A stretch of DNA of 64,000 nt from Sphingobium sp. TCM1 (GTDB taxonomy: Bacteria; Pseudomonadota; Alphaproteobacteria; Sphingomonadales; Sphingomonadaceae), in the NCBI RefSeq assembly GCF_001650725.1, contig NZ_LXVX01000039.1, positions 311,131 through 375,130 of the forward strand, given 5' to 3'. The translations under genes were made by a program, and so were the position numbers. This document shows positions 1 through 7,936 of this stretch, in pieces. Each line of letters starts with the position of its first letter. Position 1 is the first letter of the stretch. The notes beneath the pieces were generated by a model, which did not search any database, was not told where the DNA came from, and saw only the letters and a list, made by a program, of their open reading frames with translations.

Positions 1-96
1 CAGATATTTAGTCGTGAGCGATTTTGGCCATGGGGGTCGAATCGCAGGAATTGCGCGGATGTCAAAAAGTGACTGGCATGTGAACGAACGATGAAA
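1..96. other. left-edge intergenic sequence, no gene seen
   Basis: This short stretch has no convincing reading frame, tRNA or DnaA-box cluster. It precedes the rpsT terminator. In related alphaproteobacteria the dnaA gene and replication origin lie close to rpsT-mutM-ubiE, so it may border dnaA, but nothing in the bases shown proves that. Confidence 0.4.
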
Positions 97-124
97 AGCC
101 CGCCCCGGAGATCCGGGGCGGGCT
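94..124 (-). terminator. intrinsic terminator of rpsT
   Basis: A perfect 12-bp GC-rich stem (arms 97-108 and 113-124) with a 4-base loop lies about 30 bases after the rpsT stop. Read on the minus strand it is followed by a short T-rich run (CTTTTCAT), the usual form of a rho-independent terminator. Confidence 0.85.
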
Positions 125-151
125 CTCAATTCCGATAATCCCTTGGAGGGA

Positions 152-415
152 TCAGGCGATCGCGCTGACGGCCTTGGTCAGGCGGCCGAACTTGCGCGCG
201 GCGGTGTTCTTGTGCAGCACGCCGCGGGCGACGCCGCGGGCCAGTTCGGGCTGGACCGACTGCAGCGCGGTGGCGGCGGCGTCCTTGTCACCGGCGGTGA
301 TGGCGGCTTCCACCTTCTTCACCAGGGTGCGGATCCGGCTGATGCGGGCGCCATTGATCGCGGCGCGACGCTCGTTGCGACGGATGCGCTTCTTGGCTTG
401 CGGCGTATTGGCCAT
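152..415 (-). CDS. rpsT: 30S ribosomal protein S20
   Basis: The 87-residue product has the standard S20 N-terminus (MANTPQAKKRIRRNERR) and is made of basic helices. It binds the 5' domain of 16S rRNA during small-subunit assembly. The length matches the family. A GAGGAA ribosome binding site lies just upstream of the ATG. It sits downstream of mutM on the same strand but has its own promoter-like element in the 116-base gap and its own terminator, so it is probably transcribed alone. Confidence 0.98.
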   Translation of the reverse strand: MANTPQAKKRIRRNERRAAINGARISRIRTLVKKVEAAITAGDKDAAATALQSVQPELARGVARGVLHKNTAARKFGRLTKAVSAIA

Positions 416-487
416 TCTATTCCTCGGTTCTCGTCAAATCTCGGGAAGAGGCCAATCGACGGTCCGACCTGCCTCGTGAAGGTGCGC

Positions 488-516
488 CCCTTACAGGGGT
501 TCACGGCAGGCGTCAA
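488..516 (-). promoter_or_regulatory. probable rpsT promoter
   Basis: On the minus strand a TTGACG -35 hexamer (511-516) is separated by 17 bases from TAAGGG (488-493). The position, about 75-100 bases before the rpsT start, and the spacing suit a housekeeping sigma factor. The same TAAGGG -10-like hexamer recurs upstream of thrS. Confidence 0.55.
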
Positions 517-531
517 CCGCCCGGACCCGCG

Positions 532-1359
532 CTATTTCTGGCATTTCGGGCAGAAGAAGGTCGATCGGCCGCCATCGACTCGCCGCAAGACCGTGCCACC
601 GCAAAGGCACGGCTCGCCTTCGCGCCCGTAAACACGCCATTGTTTGGAAAAATAGCCCAGTTCCCCATCGGGCCGCGCATAATCGCGCAGCGTGGATCCG
701 CCTGCGACGATCGCGGCCGACAACACATCGCGAATCGCCTCGACCAGCAGCGTCAGCCGCGGACGGCTGATCTTGCCCGCGGGTCGAGTCGGGGCAATGC
801 CCGCCATGTTGAGCGCTTCGCACACATAGATATTGCCCAACCCCGCCACGATCCGCTGGTCCAGCAGCGCGGCCTTGATCGACGTCGCCTTGCCCCGGAG
901 CGCGGCGGCGAGCCGAACGGCGTCGAAATCCGGGCCGAGCGGTTCCGGTCCCATGCGGGTGAAGGGGGCATAGGCCCGCCACGCATCGGACCGGACGAGA
1001 TCGAGCGACCCGAATCGGCGCGGGTCGTTGAGCGAGAGAAGATGGCCCTGCCCTGACTCCCTCGGCGCCGTCTCCAGCAGCAGATGGTCGTGCGCGCCGA
1101 TCTCCGCCGGGTCGATCCGCCAGCGTCCCGACATGCCGAGATGGAAGATCATCATGTCGCCGCGATCGGTTTCGATGAGGCCATATTTGGCGCGGCGCGA
1201 CAGGCCCGTGACAGTCGCACCGGTCAGCCGCTGGCGCAGGTCGACCGGGATGGGAAAGCGCAGGTCGGCGCGACGCGGCTCCACCCGCGTCAGAATGCTC
1301 CCCTGAAGGACGGAACGCAGGCCCGCGACGGTGGTTTCGACTTCGGGAAGTTCTGGCAT
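532..1359 (-). CDS. mutM: formamidopyrimidine-DNA glycosylase (Fpg/MutM)
   Basis: This is a base-excision repair enzyme that removes 8-oxoguanine and formamidopyrimidines and nicks the AP site. The protein must begin MPELPEVETT, since the proline exposed by Met removal is the catalytic nucleophile and is followed by the conserved Glu. I therefore placed the start three codons inside the longest frame. The C-terminus carries the four-cysteine zinc finger (CLC...CPKC, last ~25 residues). At 275 aa the length is normal. It is divergent from ubiE, with about 80 bases between. Confidence 0.97.
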   Translation of the reverse strand: MPELPEVETTVAGLRSVLQGSILTRVEPRRADLRFPIPVDLRQRLTGATVTGLSRRAKYGLIETDRGDMMIFHLGMSGRWRIDPAEIGAHDHLLLETAPRESGQGHLLSLNDPRRFGSLDLVRSDAWRAYAPFTRMGPEPLGPDFDAVRLAAALRGKATSIKAALLDQRIVAGLGNIYVCEALNMAGIAPTRPAGKISRPRLTLLVEAIRDVLSAAIVAGGSTLRDYARPDGELGYFSKQWRVYGREGEPCLCGGTVLRRVDGGRSTFFCPKCQK

Positions 1360-1441
1360 GAACGGCATCTAGGAAAGGTCAGGCAGAATAACCAGCTTCT
1401 TGGCTGGAACAGCGCCGCATCTCTGTCTAGAGGGCTTCATC

Positions 1442-2173
1442 ATGAGCGAAACAGCATCCTTCGGCTATCGCGACGTCGATGCCGCCGAAAAGGCGGGCAT
1501 GGTCCGCGCAGTCTTCTCCAATGTTGCGGCAAAATATGACCTGATGAACGACGCCATGTCGGGCGGCGCGCATAGGCTGTGGAAGGACCAGTTCGTGCGG
1601 CGCGTGAAGCCGCGCGCCGGGGAACAGATTCTCGACATGGCGGGCGGCACGGGCGATATCGCGTTCCGGATGCACAGGCTTGGCGCGCATGTCACGGTTT
1701 CGGACATCAATCCCGAGATGCTGGCCGTGGGCGTCGAGCGGGCACAGAAGAAAGGGTATGAGGGGCTGATCTGGTCGGAGCAGAATGCCGAACAACTGAC
1801 CTTCGGCGACCGCGAATTCGACGCCTATACGATTGCTTTCGGCATCCGCAACGTCACCCATATCGACGAGGCGCTGCGCGAGGCCCATCGCGTATTGAAG
1901 TTCGGCGGGCGCTTCTTCTGCCTGGAATTCTCCACCACCACCTGGCCGGGCTTTTCGGACGTCTATGACGTCTATTCGCACAAGCTGGTGCCGCAGCTTG
2001 GCAAGCTGTTCGCCAATGACGCGGACAGTTATCGCTACCTGATCGAATCGATCCGCCGCTTCCCCCCCATGCCGAAATTCGAAACCATGATCCGCGAGGC
2101 AGGCTTCGTGAACACGAAGGTCGAACCGATCCTGGGCGGGCTGGTGGCGATCCATTCGGGCTGGAAGATCTGA
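1442..2173 (+). CDS. ubiE: ubiquinone/menaquinone C-methyltransferase UbiE
   Basis: SAM-dependent C-methylation step of ubiquinone biosynthesis. The SAM-binding glycine motif DMAGGTGDIAFR lies near residues 65-76, and the family's typical C-terminus (GGLVAIHSGWKI) is intact. I chose the ATG giving MSETASFGYRDVD, which matches family N-termini; an upstream in-frame ATG would add 14 unlikely residues. The product is 243 aa. It begins a run of same-strand genes and is followed after 7 bases by ubiB, another ubiquinone gene. Confidence 0.97.
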   Translation: MSETASFGYRDVDAAEKAGMVRAVFSNVAAKYDLMNDAMSGGAHRLWKDQFVRRVKPRAGEQILDMAGGTGDIAFRMHRLGAHVTVSDINPEMLAVGVERAQKKGYEGLIWSEQNAEQLTFGDREFDAYTIAFGIRNVTHIDEALREAHRVLKFGGRFFCLEFSTTTWPGFSDVYDVYSHKLVPQLGKLFANDADSYRYLIESIRRFPPMPKFETMIREAGFVNTKVEPILGGLVAIHSGWKI

Positions 2174-2180
2174 CGCCGGC

Positions 2181-3722
2181 ATGACCGCCCATATCACCCA
2201 TATCTTCCGCCTCCTGAAATGGGGGCGCACACTGGCACGGCACGGCGCCTTGCGCGGGATCGAGCGCGATCCGCTGACGCCCGGCCCGGTCCGCCGGCTG
2301 GTCCGCATCGCCCGTTTCGGCGCACGCGTGCCCAGGCAACCGCGCTATGCCGACGCCTTCCAGTCGATCGGCCCGGCGGCGATCAAGCTGGGCCAGACGC
2401 TGGCGACCCGGCCCGACCTGGTCGGCGATCATGCCGCCAACGATCTGTTGCGCTTGCAGGACGCCCTCCCCCCGGTCCCGTTCGACACGATCAGGGCGCA
2501 GATCGAGACCAGCTTCGGCCGGCCGCTCGAAGCGCTCTACAGCCGCTTCGACGAAGTGCCGGTCGGCGCCGCATCGATCGCGCAGGTGCATCGCGCACTT
2601 ACCACCGACGGGCGCGACGTGGCGGTCAAGGTGATCCGGCCCGGCGTAATCGACCAGTTCAACCGCGACATCCAGACCTATGAATGGGCGGCCGCCCATG
2701 TCGAGGAGCTTGGCGGCGAGATCGCCCGCCTGCGCCCGCGCCTGGTCATCGCCAACATGAAGCGATGGACCGCGCGCGAACTGGACCTGCGACGCGAGGC
2801 AGCCTCCGCCTCCGAACTCAGCGAAGCCATGGAGGCGATGCCCGGCTATCGCATCCCCGCCATCGACTGGGACCGCACGACCGGCAAGGTCATGACGATG
2901 GAGTGGATCGACGGCATCAAGATTTCCGATCGCGATGCACTGATCGCGGCGGGCCATGACGTCAAGGAACTGGCCGCGCGCCTCGTCAACGCCTTCCTGC
3001 GGCAGGCCATTGCCGAGGGCTTCTTCCACGCCGACATGCATCAGGGAAACCTGTTCGTGACCGCCGACGGCGACATCGTCGCGATCGACTTCGGCATCAT
3101 GGGCCGGATCGACCGGCGCGCCCGCATGTGGCTGGCCGAGATTCTCTATGGTCTCATCACCGGCAACTACAAGCGCGTCGCGGAAATCCATTTCGAGGCG
3201 CAATATGTGCCCGCCCATCATAATGTCGCCGAGTTCGCCACCGCCCTGCGCGCAGTGGGTGAACCGATGCGCGGCAAGCCGGTCCGCGAATTGTCGGTCG
3301 GGGGGATGCTGGACGGCCTGTTCGCCATCACCCGCGACTTCGACATGCAGACCCAGCCGCACCTGCTGCTGCTGCAAAAGACGATGGTGATGGTCGAGGG
3401 CGTCGCGACCGCGCTCGACCCCGACATCAACCTGTGGGAGACGAGCGGTCCCTATGTGAAGTCGTGGCTGCGCGACGAACTGGGGCCGGAGGCGAAGGCC
3501 GCCGATACGCTGATCGAAAACTGGCGCACGCTCCAGCGGCTTCCGGGCCTGGTGAAGAGGATCGAGGACGCCTTCCCCGAAAAGGGCGGCGCCCCGCCCC
3601 CGCCCCCGCTGACCGAAGTAAAGCTGATCCGCGTCGGCGGCGGCTGGCGCTATGCAGCCGTGGCGGTGATGGCGGCGGCGGCTGGTGTGCTGGGCGCTGC
3701 GGTCCTACATCTGCAGCTATGA
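2181..3722 (+). CDS. ubiB: ubiquinone biosynthesis protein UbiB (ABC1/ADCK atypical kinase)
   Basis: A 513-aa member of the UbiB/ABC1 family, membrane-associated atypical kinase/ATPases needed for coenzyme Q synthesis. Visible features are the Ala-rich nucleotide loop (VGAASIAQVHRA), the invariant VAVKVIRPG lysine, the catalytic FFHADMHQGNLF loop and the IDFGIMGR metal-binding motif. A C-terminal hydrophobic segment (last ~25 residues) follows a proline-rich linker and probably anchors it in the inner membrane. Its TGA overlaps the next ATG (ATGA), suggesting translational coupling to coaBC. Confidence 0.96.
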   Translation: MTAHITHIFRLLKWGRTLARHGALRGIERDPLTPGPVRRLVRIARFGARVPRQPRYADAFQSIGPAAIKLGQTLATRPDLVGDHAANDLLRLQDALPPVPFDTIRAQIETSFGRPLEALYSRFDEVPVGAASIAQVHRALTTDGRDVAVKVIRPGVIDQFNRDIQTYEWAAAHVEELGGEIARLRPRLVIANMKRWTARELDLRREAASASELSEAMEAMPGYRIPAIDWDRTTGKVMTMEWIDGIKISDRDALIAAGHDVKELAARLVNAFLRQAIAEGFFHADMHQGNLFVTADGDIVAIDFGIMGRIDRRARMWLAEILYGLITGNYKRVAEIHFEAQYVPAHHNVAEFATALRAVGEPMRGKPVRELSVGGMLDGLFAITRDFDMQTQPHLLLLQKTMVMVEGVATALDPDINLWETSGPYVKSWLRDELGPEAKAADTLIENWRTLQRLPGLVKRIEDAFPEKGGAPPPPPLTEVKLIRVGGGWRYAAVAVMAAAAGVLGAAVLHLQL

Positions 3723-4993
3723 CCCAGCGCGTCCTTCTTATCGTCTCCGGCGGCATTGCGGCTTATAAGGCGCTTGAACTGGTGCGCCTGCTGCGCAAGC
3801 GCGGTGTCGCGGTGCGGGCGGTGCTGACGGAAAGCGCAAAGCAGTTCGTGACGCCGCTCAGCCTTGGCGTGCTGACGGAGGATCAGGTCTTTGATGACCT
3901 GTTCGACCTCAAGGCCGAGCGGGAGATCGGCCATATCCAGCTGTCGCGCCAGGCCGATCTGGTCGTCGTCGCGCCCGCGACCGCCAATATCCTCGCCAAG
4001 ATGGCGAACGGCATCGCCGACGACCTGGCCACGACCCTGCTGCTCGCCACCGACAAGCCGGTGCTGGCGGTGCCCGCGATGAACGTGCGGATGTGGCATC
4101 ACAAGGCGACGCAGCGCAATCTGGAGCGGCTCCATGCCGATGGCGTCCACGTCATGACGCCTGACGACGGCGAAATGGCGTGCGGCGAATATGGCAAGGG
4201 GCGGCTGCCTGAACCGGAGGCAATCGCGGCGGAGATCGAACGCCTGCTGGCGATGCCGCGCAGCGTCGATCCGCTGGCGGACCAGCCCGACTTTGCCAGC
4301 GATGCGCGGTCGGTTGCCGATCCGCGCGATCCGAACGGGACTTTGGCGGGCAAGCATATCCTTATCACCGCCGGGCCGACGCACGAGCCGATCGACCCGG
4401 TGCGCTACATCGCCAATCGCTCGTCGGGCAAGCAGGGCTTCGCCATCGCCGCCGCTGCCGCAAGGGCCGGCGCGCGGGTGACGCTGGTGGCCGGGCCGGT
4501 GCATCTGGCGACCCCCACAGGCGTCGACCGGGTGGATGTGGAAACCGCGCGGCAGATGCTCGCCGCCGTCGAGGCAGCGTTGCCCGCCGACGCCGCGATC
4601 ATGGTCGCCGCCGTCGCCGACTGGCGCACCGCCGACGCCGCCGATCAGAAGCTCAAGAAGGACGGCTCCGGCCAGCCCGCACCGCTCGCCCTCGTCGAAA
4701 ATCCAGACATCCTCGCGACGCTGGGCCATCATGCGCAGCGCCCCGCCTTGCTGGTCGGCTTCGCCGCCGAGACGCAGAAGATCGCCGACCATGCCCGGGC
4801 GAAGCTGGCGAAGAAGGGCGCGGACTGGATCGTCGCCAACGACGTGTCCGGCGACGTGATGGGCGGCGACGCCAACGCCGTGCAGATCGTCACCGCCGCT
4901 GGCATCGAAACATGGCCCGTCCTGCCAAAGGGCGAGGTCGCCACGAAACTCATCGCGAAGGTCGCCCATGCCCTCTCCGCTCTCGCCGATTGA
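3719..4993 (+). CDS. coaBC: bifunctional phosphopantothenoylcysteine decarboxylase / phosphopantothenate-cysteine ligase
   Basis: Makes 4'-phosphopantetheine for coenzyme A: it ligates cysteine to phosphopantothenate (CoaB, C-terminal) and then decarboxylates the product (CoaC, N-terminal, FMN). The N-terminal half has the flavin fold start (LLIVSGGIAAYKALEL), the PAMN motif (VPAMNVRMW) and the flexible-flap motif ACGEYGKGR. The C-terminal half opens with the CoaB signature ITAGPTHEPIDPVRYI. Length 424 aa. I chose the ATG that overlaps the ubiB stop; a longer upstream frame exists but is simply ubiB read out of phase. Its end overlaps dut by 26 bases. Confidence 0.97.
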   Translation: MTQRVLLIVSGGIAAYKALELVRLLRKRGVAVRAVLTESAKQFVTPLSLGVLTEDQVFDDLFDLKAEREIGHIQLSRQADLVVVAPATANILAKMANGIADDLATTLLLATDKPVLAVPAMNVRMWHHKATQRNLERLHADGVHVMTPDDGEMACGEYGKGRLPEPEAIAAEIERLLAMPRSVDPLADQPDFASDARSVADPRDPNGTLAGKHILITAGPTHEPIDPVRYIANRSSGKQGFAIAAAAARAGARVTLVAGPVHLATPTGVDRVDVETARQMLAAVEAALPADAAIMVAAVADWRTADAADQKLKKDGSGQPAPLALVENPDILATLGHHAQRPALLVGFAAETQKIADHARAKLAKKGADWIVANDVSGDVMGGDANAVQIVTAAGIETWPVLPKGEVATKLIAKVAHALSALAD

Positions 4994-5423
4994 AATAAAG
5001 CTCAAGCGCCTGCCTCATGGCGAAGGACTGCCCGTCCCCGCCTATGCCACCGCGCACGCCGCCGGCATGGACGTGGTGGCGGCCGAGGAACTGGTGCTGG
5101 AACCGGGCGGCCGCCATGCGGTGGCGACCGGATTCGCGATGGCGATCCCCGAAGGCTATGAGGTGCAAGTACGCCCCCGCTCCGGCCTGGCGCTGAAACA
5201 TGGCATCAGCCTGCCCAACACGCCCGGCACGATCGACGCCGACTATCGTGGCGAATTGAAGATCATCCTCATCAATCTGGGTGACCTGCCCTTCGGTATC
5301 GCGCGGGGCGACCGCATCGCCCAGCTGGTCGTCGCGCCGGTGCAGCTTGCCAGCTTCGCGGAAGTCGATAGTCTCGACGATACCGCCCGCGGACAGGGGG
5401 GCTTTGGTTCCACAGGAGTGTGA
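4968..5423 (+). CDS. dut: deoxyuridine 5'-triphosphate nucleotidohydrolase (dUTPase)
   Basis: Hydrolyses dUTP to dUMP, keeping uracil out of DNA and supplying thymidylate synthesis. All five trimeric-dUTPase motifs are present in order: AAGMDVVA, RPRSGLALKHG, GTIDADYRGE, RIAQLVVAPV and the C-terminal RGQGGFGSTG arm. At 151 aa the length is typical. The start lies inside the 3' end of coaBC, a coaBC-dut arrangement common in this group. Confidence 0.98.
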   Translation: MPSPLSPIEIKLKRLPHGEGLPVPAYATAHAAGMDVVAAEELVLEPGGRHAVATGFAMAIPEGYEVQVRPRSGLALKHGISLPNTPGTIDADYRGELKIILINLGDLPFGIARGDRIAQLVVAPVQLASFAEVDSLDDTARGQGGFGSTGV

Positions 5424-5427
5424 TGCG

Positions 5428-5910
5428 ATGACGATGCTGCTTTCGCTGATGCTGGCTGCGGCGCCGGTGGCGGCCGCCACCCCGCCCATGCCCCAGGATC
5501 TGGGCAGCGTCCCGGTCATAGAAGGCTGGCTGGGCCGCAAGGTTTCGCCGCGCTGGTCGGAGGAGGTCGCCCGCCTCTATCGCCATGGCGAATGCAGCGG
5601 CGCCGTCAATCATGAAGGCTCCTGGCTGCTGGAGATCGACATGCTGTTTCTGCTGTCGCCCGAGGGCAAGCCGTTGAAGATCGCCCCGGTCAACGCCAAT
5701 TGCCCGGACGTGGAACAGTTCGTCAGCCGCCGCATCCTCGGCACGCTAAGCCATTCTTTCCGCCCGGGCCGGAGCAGTGCCGTGGTGGAACCCGTCATGG
5801 CGGACGGTCGGCCCCTTGGCACCGTCCGCAGCACGTCGGGCGACATCAGCCCTGCGACACCTGTGTGGAAGCGCTCACAGGTCCGCTTCCTGTGGTCCGA
5901 CGCGCCATGA
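5428..5910 (+). CDS. hypothetical secreted/periplasmic protein
   Basis: I do not recognise this 160-aa protein. It starts with a short hydrophobic signal-like segment ending in Ala-rich sequence (LMLAAAPVAAATPP) and has two or three cysteines in the mature part. I chose the ATG preceded by CAGGAG, 5 bases after the dut stop; the longer frame upstream is dut read out of phase. Its TGA overlaps the next ATG (ATGA). It sits between dut and a ThiF/MoeB-like gene, so it is probably co-transcribed, but the context gives no clear role. Confidence 0.7.
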   Translation: MTMLLSLMLAAAPVAAATPPMPQDLGSVPVIEGWLGRKVSPRWSEEVARLYRHGECSGAVNHEGSWLLEIDMLFLLSPEGKPLKIAPVNANCPDVEQFVSRRILGTLSHSFRPGRSSAVVEPVMADGRPLGTVRSTSGDISPATPVWKRSQVRFLWSDAP

Positions 5911-6674
5911 TCCTGAGGGACGATCAGCTGGAACGCTATGCCCGCCACATCATCCTCAAGGAGATTGGCGGCGCGGGCCAGGCCCGGCTGCTCGGCGCCG
6001 ATGTCGCCGTGATCGGGGCTGGCGGCATCGGCAGCCCGGCAATCCTGTATCTGGCCGCGGCGGGCGTGGGCACCATCCGCGTGATCGATCATGACGCGGT
6101 GGCACTGTCCAATCTGCAACGCCAGGTCCTCTTCGGCACGGCCGATGTCGGCGCGCCCAAGGCGGAGGCGGCGATGACGGCGGTAGCGCGGATCAATCCC
6201 GACGTGAAGCTCATCCCGATCAACACCCGGATCGACGCCGGCAATGCCGACCTGATCCTGCGCGAGGCGGATGTCGTGCTGGACGGCTGCGACAATTTCG
6301 ACACCCGGCTTGCCGTCGCCGACGCGGCGCAACGGCTGCGGATTCCGCTCGTGTCGGCGGCGGTCGGCCCGTTCGAGGGGCAACTCGCCACCTATCGCGG
6401 CTGGGAAGGCGACAAGCCCTGCTATCGCTGCCTGGTCGGCGCGCCGGAGGACGCGGCGGAGCGCAATTGCGCGGAAACCGGCGTGATCGGGGCGCTGACC
6501 GGCGCGATCGGCAGCCTTGCCGCGCTGGAGGTGATCCGCGCGCTGGTGCCGTTCGGCACCGACATGGCGGGCAAACTGTTGATCGCCGATCTCCTCTCCA
6601 TGCGTTTCCGCACGCTCGATGTCGCGAAAGACCCCGCCTGCTCTGGCTGCGCCGTGGAACTATGCGTCCCCTGA
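5907..6674 (+). CDS. HesA/MoeB/ThiF-family adenylyltransferase (E1-like)
   Basis: E1-like enzymes adenylate the C-terminal glycine of a small ubiquitin-like sulfur carrier (ThiS or MoaD) as the first step of sulfur transfer. The 255-aa protein has the family N-terminus (RYARHIILKEIGGAGQ), the nucleotide loop VIGAGGIGSP, the DGCDNFDTR loop, a zinc site formed by CYRC and CSGC, and the conserved Cys in ERNCAETGV. It lacks the extra rhodanese domain of longer homologues. No thiS or moaD is visible nearby. It overlaps the DsrE-like gene by 13 bases. Whether it serves thiamine or molybdopterin synthesis cannot be told from sequence alone. Confidence 0.9.
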   Translation: MILRDDQLERYARHIILKEIGGAGQARLLGADVAVIGAGGIGSPAILYLAAAGVGTIRVIDHDAVALSNLQRQVLFGTADVGAPKAEAAMTAVARINPDVKLIPINTRIDAGNADLILREADVVLDGCDNFDTRLAVADAAQRLRIPLVSAAVGPFEGQLATYRGWEGDKPCYRCLVGAPEDAAERNCAETGVIGALTGAIGSLAALEVIRALVPFGTDMAGKLLIADLLSMRFRTLDVAKDPACSGCAVELCVP

Positions 6675-7027
6675 GGATCGTCGTCGCGACGGCGGAGGCG
6701 GAGCGGCTGCGCGGGGCACTGGTGCTGGCGGCTGCACAGGCGGCGCTGGGAGGAGAAGCGGCTCTTTTCCTTCAACTCGATGCCGTAGCGCTGCTGCGGA
6801 CGCCCATCGCCGCCCCGCGCGATGCCGCGCATCAGGCGGCGGGGCTGCCGGCCCTGGCCGCGCTGGTGGAGGAAGCGATCGGCCTTGGCGTGACGATCAC
6901 GGCCTGCCAGAGCGGCCTGGCGCTGGCCGGCCTGGTGGCCGATGATTTGCCGCATGGCGTGGAGATTGGCGGCCCGGTCGGCTTCCTTCAGCAGTCGGAT
7001 GAGGCGGCGCGCCTGCTCTTCGCCTGA
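6662..7027 (+). CDS. DsrE/DsrF-like small protein, possible sulfur-relay partner
   Basis: The 121-aa protein has the DsrE-like layout: an N-terminal beta strand (LRIVVATAE), a helix, a hydrophobic strand with LQLDAVALL, and near residues 80-95 a GVTITACQSG strand-turn with the single conserved cysteine. In this fold that Cys often carries persulfide sulfur. Its start lies inside the 3' end of the preceding ThiF/MoeB-like gene, implying coupled expression. Family assignment is by pattern rather than strong identity. Confidence 0.7.
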   Translation: MRPLRIVVATAEAERLRGALVLAAAQAALGGEAALFLQLDAVALLRTPIAAPRDAAHQAAGLPALAALVEEAIGLGVTITACQSGLALAGLVADDLPHGVEIGGPVGFLQQSDEAARLLFA

Positions 7028-7030
7028 AAA

Positions 7031-7210
7031 TCAGCGAATGACGGGCAGGTAACGGCGCACCTGTCGGGCCGCTTCGGCTCCGGGCATCGCCTGCGGCGAG
7101 GCATCGACCTTGGGATCAGTACGCAGCAGCGGCAACATGCCGACATGCGCGGCGCCCCAGAAGGCGGCGTAGCAAAGCAGGGCCGTCAGCGCGTAACGCA
7201 TCACCTTCAT
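7031..7210 (-). CDS. 59-residue hypothetical membrane/secreted peptide
   Basis: A small gene convergent with the DsrE-like gene (3 bases between stops). The predicted peptide begins MKVMRYALTALLCYAAFWGA, a hydrophobic helix of about 20 residues with positive charge at the N-terminus, then a charged tail ending RRYLPVIR. A clear GGGAGG ribosome binding site (7217-7222) sits 6 bases before the ATG. No homology is recognised. It lies downstream of the ExbD-like gene on the same strand, with 107 bases between, so it could be its distal partner. Confidence 0.55.
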   Translation of the reverse strand: MKVMRYALTALLCYAAFWGAAHVGMLPLLRTDPKVDASPQAMPGAEAARQVRRYLPVIR

Positions 7211-7254
7211 TCCGAGCCTCCCTTCCCGCGCGGGATTTACCCGCTCCGCAGGCC

Positions 7255-7268
7255 AGCGGCAAGCCGCT
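7255..7268 (-). other. small hairpin between exbD-like gene and the 59-aa gene
   Basis: A 6-bp perfect stem (AGCGGC/GCCGCT) with a 2-base loop lies 50 bases after the ExbD-like stop. There is no T-run, so termination is doubtful. Confidence 0.3.
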
Positions 7269-7317
7269 TGCAGGCAGCGTCCGGGGCTTCGCCATACGGG
7301 AAAGGAAGCGCAGGCTC

Positions 7318-7773
7318 TCAGAAGCCCGCATAGCGTTCATTGCCGACAAAACCGAGTCTGGTCACGCCCGATCGCTTGATGTCGGCCAGCACTTCGTCGA
7401 CCGTGACATAACGGGCGGCCGCATCCGGCTGGAACTGGAGTTCCGGTTCCACCGGCAGCCGCAGCGAGGCGGCCAGATATTGCCGCAGCATCAGCCGATC
7501 GACCGCCGCGCCGTTCCAACGGACCACGCCGCCTGCATCGATCGTCACCTTGTTCTTCACCGGATCGGGACGCGGCAGGTTCGTTTCGATCGGCGCCTGG
7601 GGCAGGTCGATGCCGATGCTGTGCGTCTGGATCGGGATGGTGATGATGAACATGATCAGCAGCACCAGCATCACGTCGATGAGCGGCGTCGTGTTCATCT
7701 CCGACATCGGGAGCGCGTCCATCGACGACCCGCTCCCGGCGCGTGACTGGGGTCTTGCGAAGCTCAAAGCCAT
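7318..7773 (-). CDS. ExbD/TolR-family biopolymer transport protein
   Basis: A 151-aa inner-membrane protein of the proton-driven energy-transducing family. The N-terminus is cytoplasmic and is followed by the signature MNTTPLIDVMLVLLIMFII (residues ~25-43), which holds the membrane helix and the critical Asp. A periplasmic domain follows. Start: AAGGAGGG is 5 bases before the ATG. Family members normally work with ExbB/TolQ and a TonB/TolA protein, but none of these genes is next to it, so it is an orphan here and its partners must be encoded elsewhere. An A/T-rich palindrome lies just upstream. Confidence 0.9.
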   Translation of the reverse strand: MALSFARPQSRAGSGSSMDALPMSEMNTTPLIDVMLVLLIMFIITIPIQTHSIGIDLPQAPIETNLPRPDPVKNKVTIDAGGVVRWNGAAVDRLMLRQYLAASLRLPVEPELQFQPDAAARYVTVDEVLADIKRSGVTRLGFVGNERYAGF

Positions 7774-7796
7774 AAAGTCCCTCCTTGCGTTTATTA

Positions 7797-7806
7797 TGAT
7801 ATATCA
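7797..7806. promoter_or_regulatory. palindrome upstream of the ExbD-like gene
   Basis: TGATATATCA is a perfect 10-base palindrome in an A/T-rich patch 24 bases before the ExbD-like start, within otherwise GC-rich DNA. It could be an operator or part of the -10 region. ExbD genes are often iron-regulated, but the match to a full 19-base Fur box is poor. Confidence 0.35.
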
Positions 7807-7854
7807 ACACATACACCATGCGCGCAGCCGCTTCTGTTGGCAAGAGGGCTTCTA

Positions 7855-7882
7855 TTGACAGGGCGGGCGGCCCATTTAAGGG
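7855..7882 (+). promoter_or_regulatory. candidate thrS promoter
   Basis: A consensus TTGACA (7855-7860) is followed after 16 bases by TAAGGG (7877-7882), about 55 bases before the thrS start. The -10 is far from TATAAT but identical to the hexamer proposed for rpsT. Confidence 0.45.
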
Positions 7883-7936
7883 GAAGGCGCGGCTTTTCAG
7901 GGCCGCCGATCAGCCCATTCAACAGAAAGACCACTC

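Noticed and set aside
1..151. replication origin or dnaA start
   Set aside because: No DnaA-box cluster or AT-rich unwinding element is visible; only gene order suggests proximity.
1854..3377. 507-residue open frame antisense to ubiB
   Set aside because: Compositional shadow; UbiB motifs on the plus strand are complete.
3434..3718. 95-residue upstream extension of coaBC
   Set aside because: This is ubiB read in another phase. The conserved CoaBC start is at 3719, overlapping the ubiB stop.
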